From DAIRVC01 sp036803025 (GTDB lineage Bacteria > Chloroflexota > Anaerolineae > Anaerolineales > E44-bin32): DNA of 6,598 nt. Numbering within the stretch: position 1 is the stretch's first letter; every line of letters begins with the position of its first letter. A program made the position numbers and the translations under genes. Below are positions 5,621 through 6,598 of the stretch, one piece after another. The notes below the pieces were generated by a model that had not been told where the DNA came from, made no database searches, and saw nothing but the letters and a program-made list of their open reading frames with translations. The stretch is taken from NCBI GenBank assembly GCA_036803025.1, contig DAIRVC010000152.1:1-6598 (forward strand), written 5' to 3'.

Positions 5621-6598
5621 TTGAAGAGAGAGACAGGTCGTATCCCAACTACGGATGAGGCCGGCCTCGTCCGCCGGGCGCAGGGTGGTGACCGGGAGGC
5701 TTTCGCCGAGCTCTTCTCCCGTCTCCATCAGCCGGTCCTGAACTACGTCTACCACACGCTTGGCGATCTGCCGGCGGCGGAGGACGTGACGCAGGACGCC
5801 TTCATCCGGGCCCACCAGCACCTGGATCGCCTCGGGCCACCCTGGGACTTCAAGTCGTGGGTCTACCGTATCGCCAGTAACCTGGCCATCGATGACCTGC
5901 GCGGCCGCAAACGCCTGGTGGAGATGCCCGAGGACTCGGAGGAAACCGAACCCATGCCCGAGGCGCCGACCACGCGGCGTCCGCTCGAGCGCAGAGTCCA
6001 GCAGGATGAGCTGCGCCGCAGCGTATGGGGGACCCTCGACCAGCTGCCGACTTCCCACCGTCAGGCCTTGATCCTGCGCGAGATCAGCGGCCTGTCGTAT
6101 GAGGAGGTGGCCCGCTCGCTCGAATGCACCTACGAGAACGCCCGGCAGATGGTCCACCGCGCCCGGCTTCAGTTCCGCCAGCTGCACGGGCTGCGTATGG
6201 TCCTGGCCGGCGGGGCAGGGCGCTGCCAGACACTGGGAGACATGCTCTCCGCCTACCACGACGGCGAGCTCGGGAAGCGCGAGCGCCGGGCGGTGGAGAC
6301 GCACATCGCCTCCTGTCCGGACTGTCGGGAGACGCGCGACGATCTGAAGCGGGTGGGAGCTCTGTTCGCCGGGCTGACGCCGGTTCTGCCCTCGGCGGAG
6401 TGGACCGCCGGCATCCTGGATCGTCTGGGATCGGGACCGTCGTCAGGCGGAGGAGTCGGCGCGGGCACGGGCAGTGAAGGAGGGACTGGCGGCAGCGGCG
6501 GCGCAGGCGGCGGCACAGGCGGCGGATCCGGCGCGGGGGGTGGGGCGGCGGCCTCCGCGCCCGGGCTGGCCGGCGCGCTCCCCTGGATTGCGCTGGCC
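5621..6598 (+). CDS. ECF sigma factor fused to a C-terminal zinc-finger anti-sigma domain, partial (C-terminus outside window)
   Basis: The frame is open for 326 codons to the right edge. The preferred start is TTG at 5621, six bases after AGGGA; an in-frame GTG at 5570 is the alternative. Sigma region 2 spans about residues 26-98 (EAFAELF, AAEDVTQDAF, FKSWVYRIASNLAIDDLR). An acidic, Pro-rich linker follows, then region 4 at about 135-187 (LDQLPTSHRQALILREISGLS, YEEVA, and a recognition helix ending VHRARLQFRQ). The same frame continues into a zf-HC2/ZAS-type domain: Cys202, His228, Cys232, Cys235, i.e. C-x25-H-x3-C-x2-C, with LSAYHDGELG between. Next come a Gly/Ser/Ala-rich segment (about 270-315) and LPWIALA at the edge, possibly the start of a membrane span. 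Family knowledge: ZAS domains bind and restrain ECF sigmas, usually as separate proteins. The inference is a self-inhibited, perhaps membrane-tethered sigma factor that directs RNA polymerase on a signal. The divergent exporter is a candidate target. Confidence 0.9.
   Translation, partial: MKRETGRIPTTDEAGLVRRAQGGDREAFAELFSRLHQPVLNYVYHTLGDLPAAEDVTQDAFIRAHQHLDRLGPPWDFKSWVYRIASNLAIDDLRGRKRLVEMPEDSEETEPMPEAPTTRRPLERRVQQDELRRSVWGTLDQLPTSHRQALILREISGLSYEEVARSLECTYENARQMVHRARLQFRQLHGLRMVLAGGAGRCQTLGDMLSAYHDGELGKRERRAVETHIASCPDCRETRDDLKRVGALFAGLTPVLPSAEWTAGILDRLGSGPSSGGGVGAGTGSEGGTGGSGGAGGGTGGGSGAGGGAAASAPGLAGALPWIALA
6488..6523 (+). repeat. GGC-rich imperfect 9-bp repeat encoding the Gly-rich tether
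   Basis: GGCGGC recurs at 6488, 6497, 6506 and 6518, separated by single codons (AGC, GCA) and then GGC-ACA. This encodes Gly-Gly-Ser/Ala/Thr units within a wider Gly-rich stretch of roughly 45 residues in the sigma/anti-sigma protein. The array is short and imperfect. It probably provides a flexible tether and could change length by slippage. Confidence 0.6.

Noticed and set aside
3729..5624. Long plus-strand open frame (631 codons) opposite the first ABC gene, and similar ones opposite the second (e.g. 2653-3681)
   Set aside because: They are antisense to genes with complete ABC motifs. Their Asp/Gln/His/Arg-rich composition, without domains, is typical of antisense frames in GC-rich DNA.
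5525..6304. 259-codon minus-strand open frame over the sigma gene
   Set aside because: The plus strand encodes clear sigma regions 2 and 4 and a zinc-finger domain; the minus frame shows no recognisable motif.
1..6598. CRISPR arrays, transposases, inverted terminal repeats, phage genes or att sites
   Set aside because: I searched by eye on both strands and saw none; genes are ordinary chromosomal types of uniform base composition.

Overview
The window is GC-rich (about two thirds G+C by eye) bacterial DNA with tightly packed genes, Shine-Dalgarno-like sites and extended -10-type promoter candidates. The gene types (an asymmetric heterodimeric ABC exporter, an ECF sigma factor carrying a zinc-finger tail, an HTH plus Cys-cluster protein and a DUF3597 protein) would suit an environmental Chloroflexota-like bacterium. 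That placement is inference from resemblance only; no rRNA or other phylogenetic marker is present.

Layout, left to right. Positions 1-757 (minus) hold the N-terminal 252 codons of an iron-sulfur protein with an N-terminal winged-helix-like region, cut by the window edge. Positions 758-1058 are non-coding, with a promoter candidate for that gene and a 12-bp perfect hairpin that probably ends the next transcript. Positions 1059-1487 (minus) encode a complete DUF3597 protein. Positions 1488-1848 have no convincing gene, but carry an extended -10 promoter candidate for the DUF3597 gene. Positions 1849-5429 (minus) hold two ABC exporter half-transporters overlapping by one base (TGATG), upstream gene first. 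Positions 5430-5620 are a divergent intergenic region. From 5621 (plus) to the right edge runs an ECF sigma factor continuing in frame into an anti-sigma-type zinc-finger domain, a Gly-rich tether and the start of a hydrophobic segment.

How they may work together. The two ABC proteins very probably form one heterodimer: the first has Asp at the catalytic Walker B position with a normal LSGGQ, and the second has the catalytic Glu with an altered LSMGQ. This predicts one degenerate and one working ATP site. The fused sigma/anti-sigma gene is transcribed divergently from the exporter across about 190 bp containing a good extended -10, a 10-bp motif repeated exactly 30 bp apart, a 9-bp hairpin and a 10-bp palindrome. 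A regulatory link between sigma factor and exporter is plausible but unproven. The sigma/anti-sigma fusion is the most unusual item here. The Fe-S and DUF3597 genes appear to be separate transcription units.
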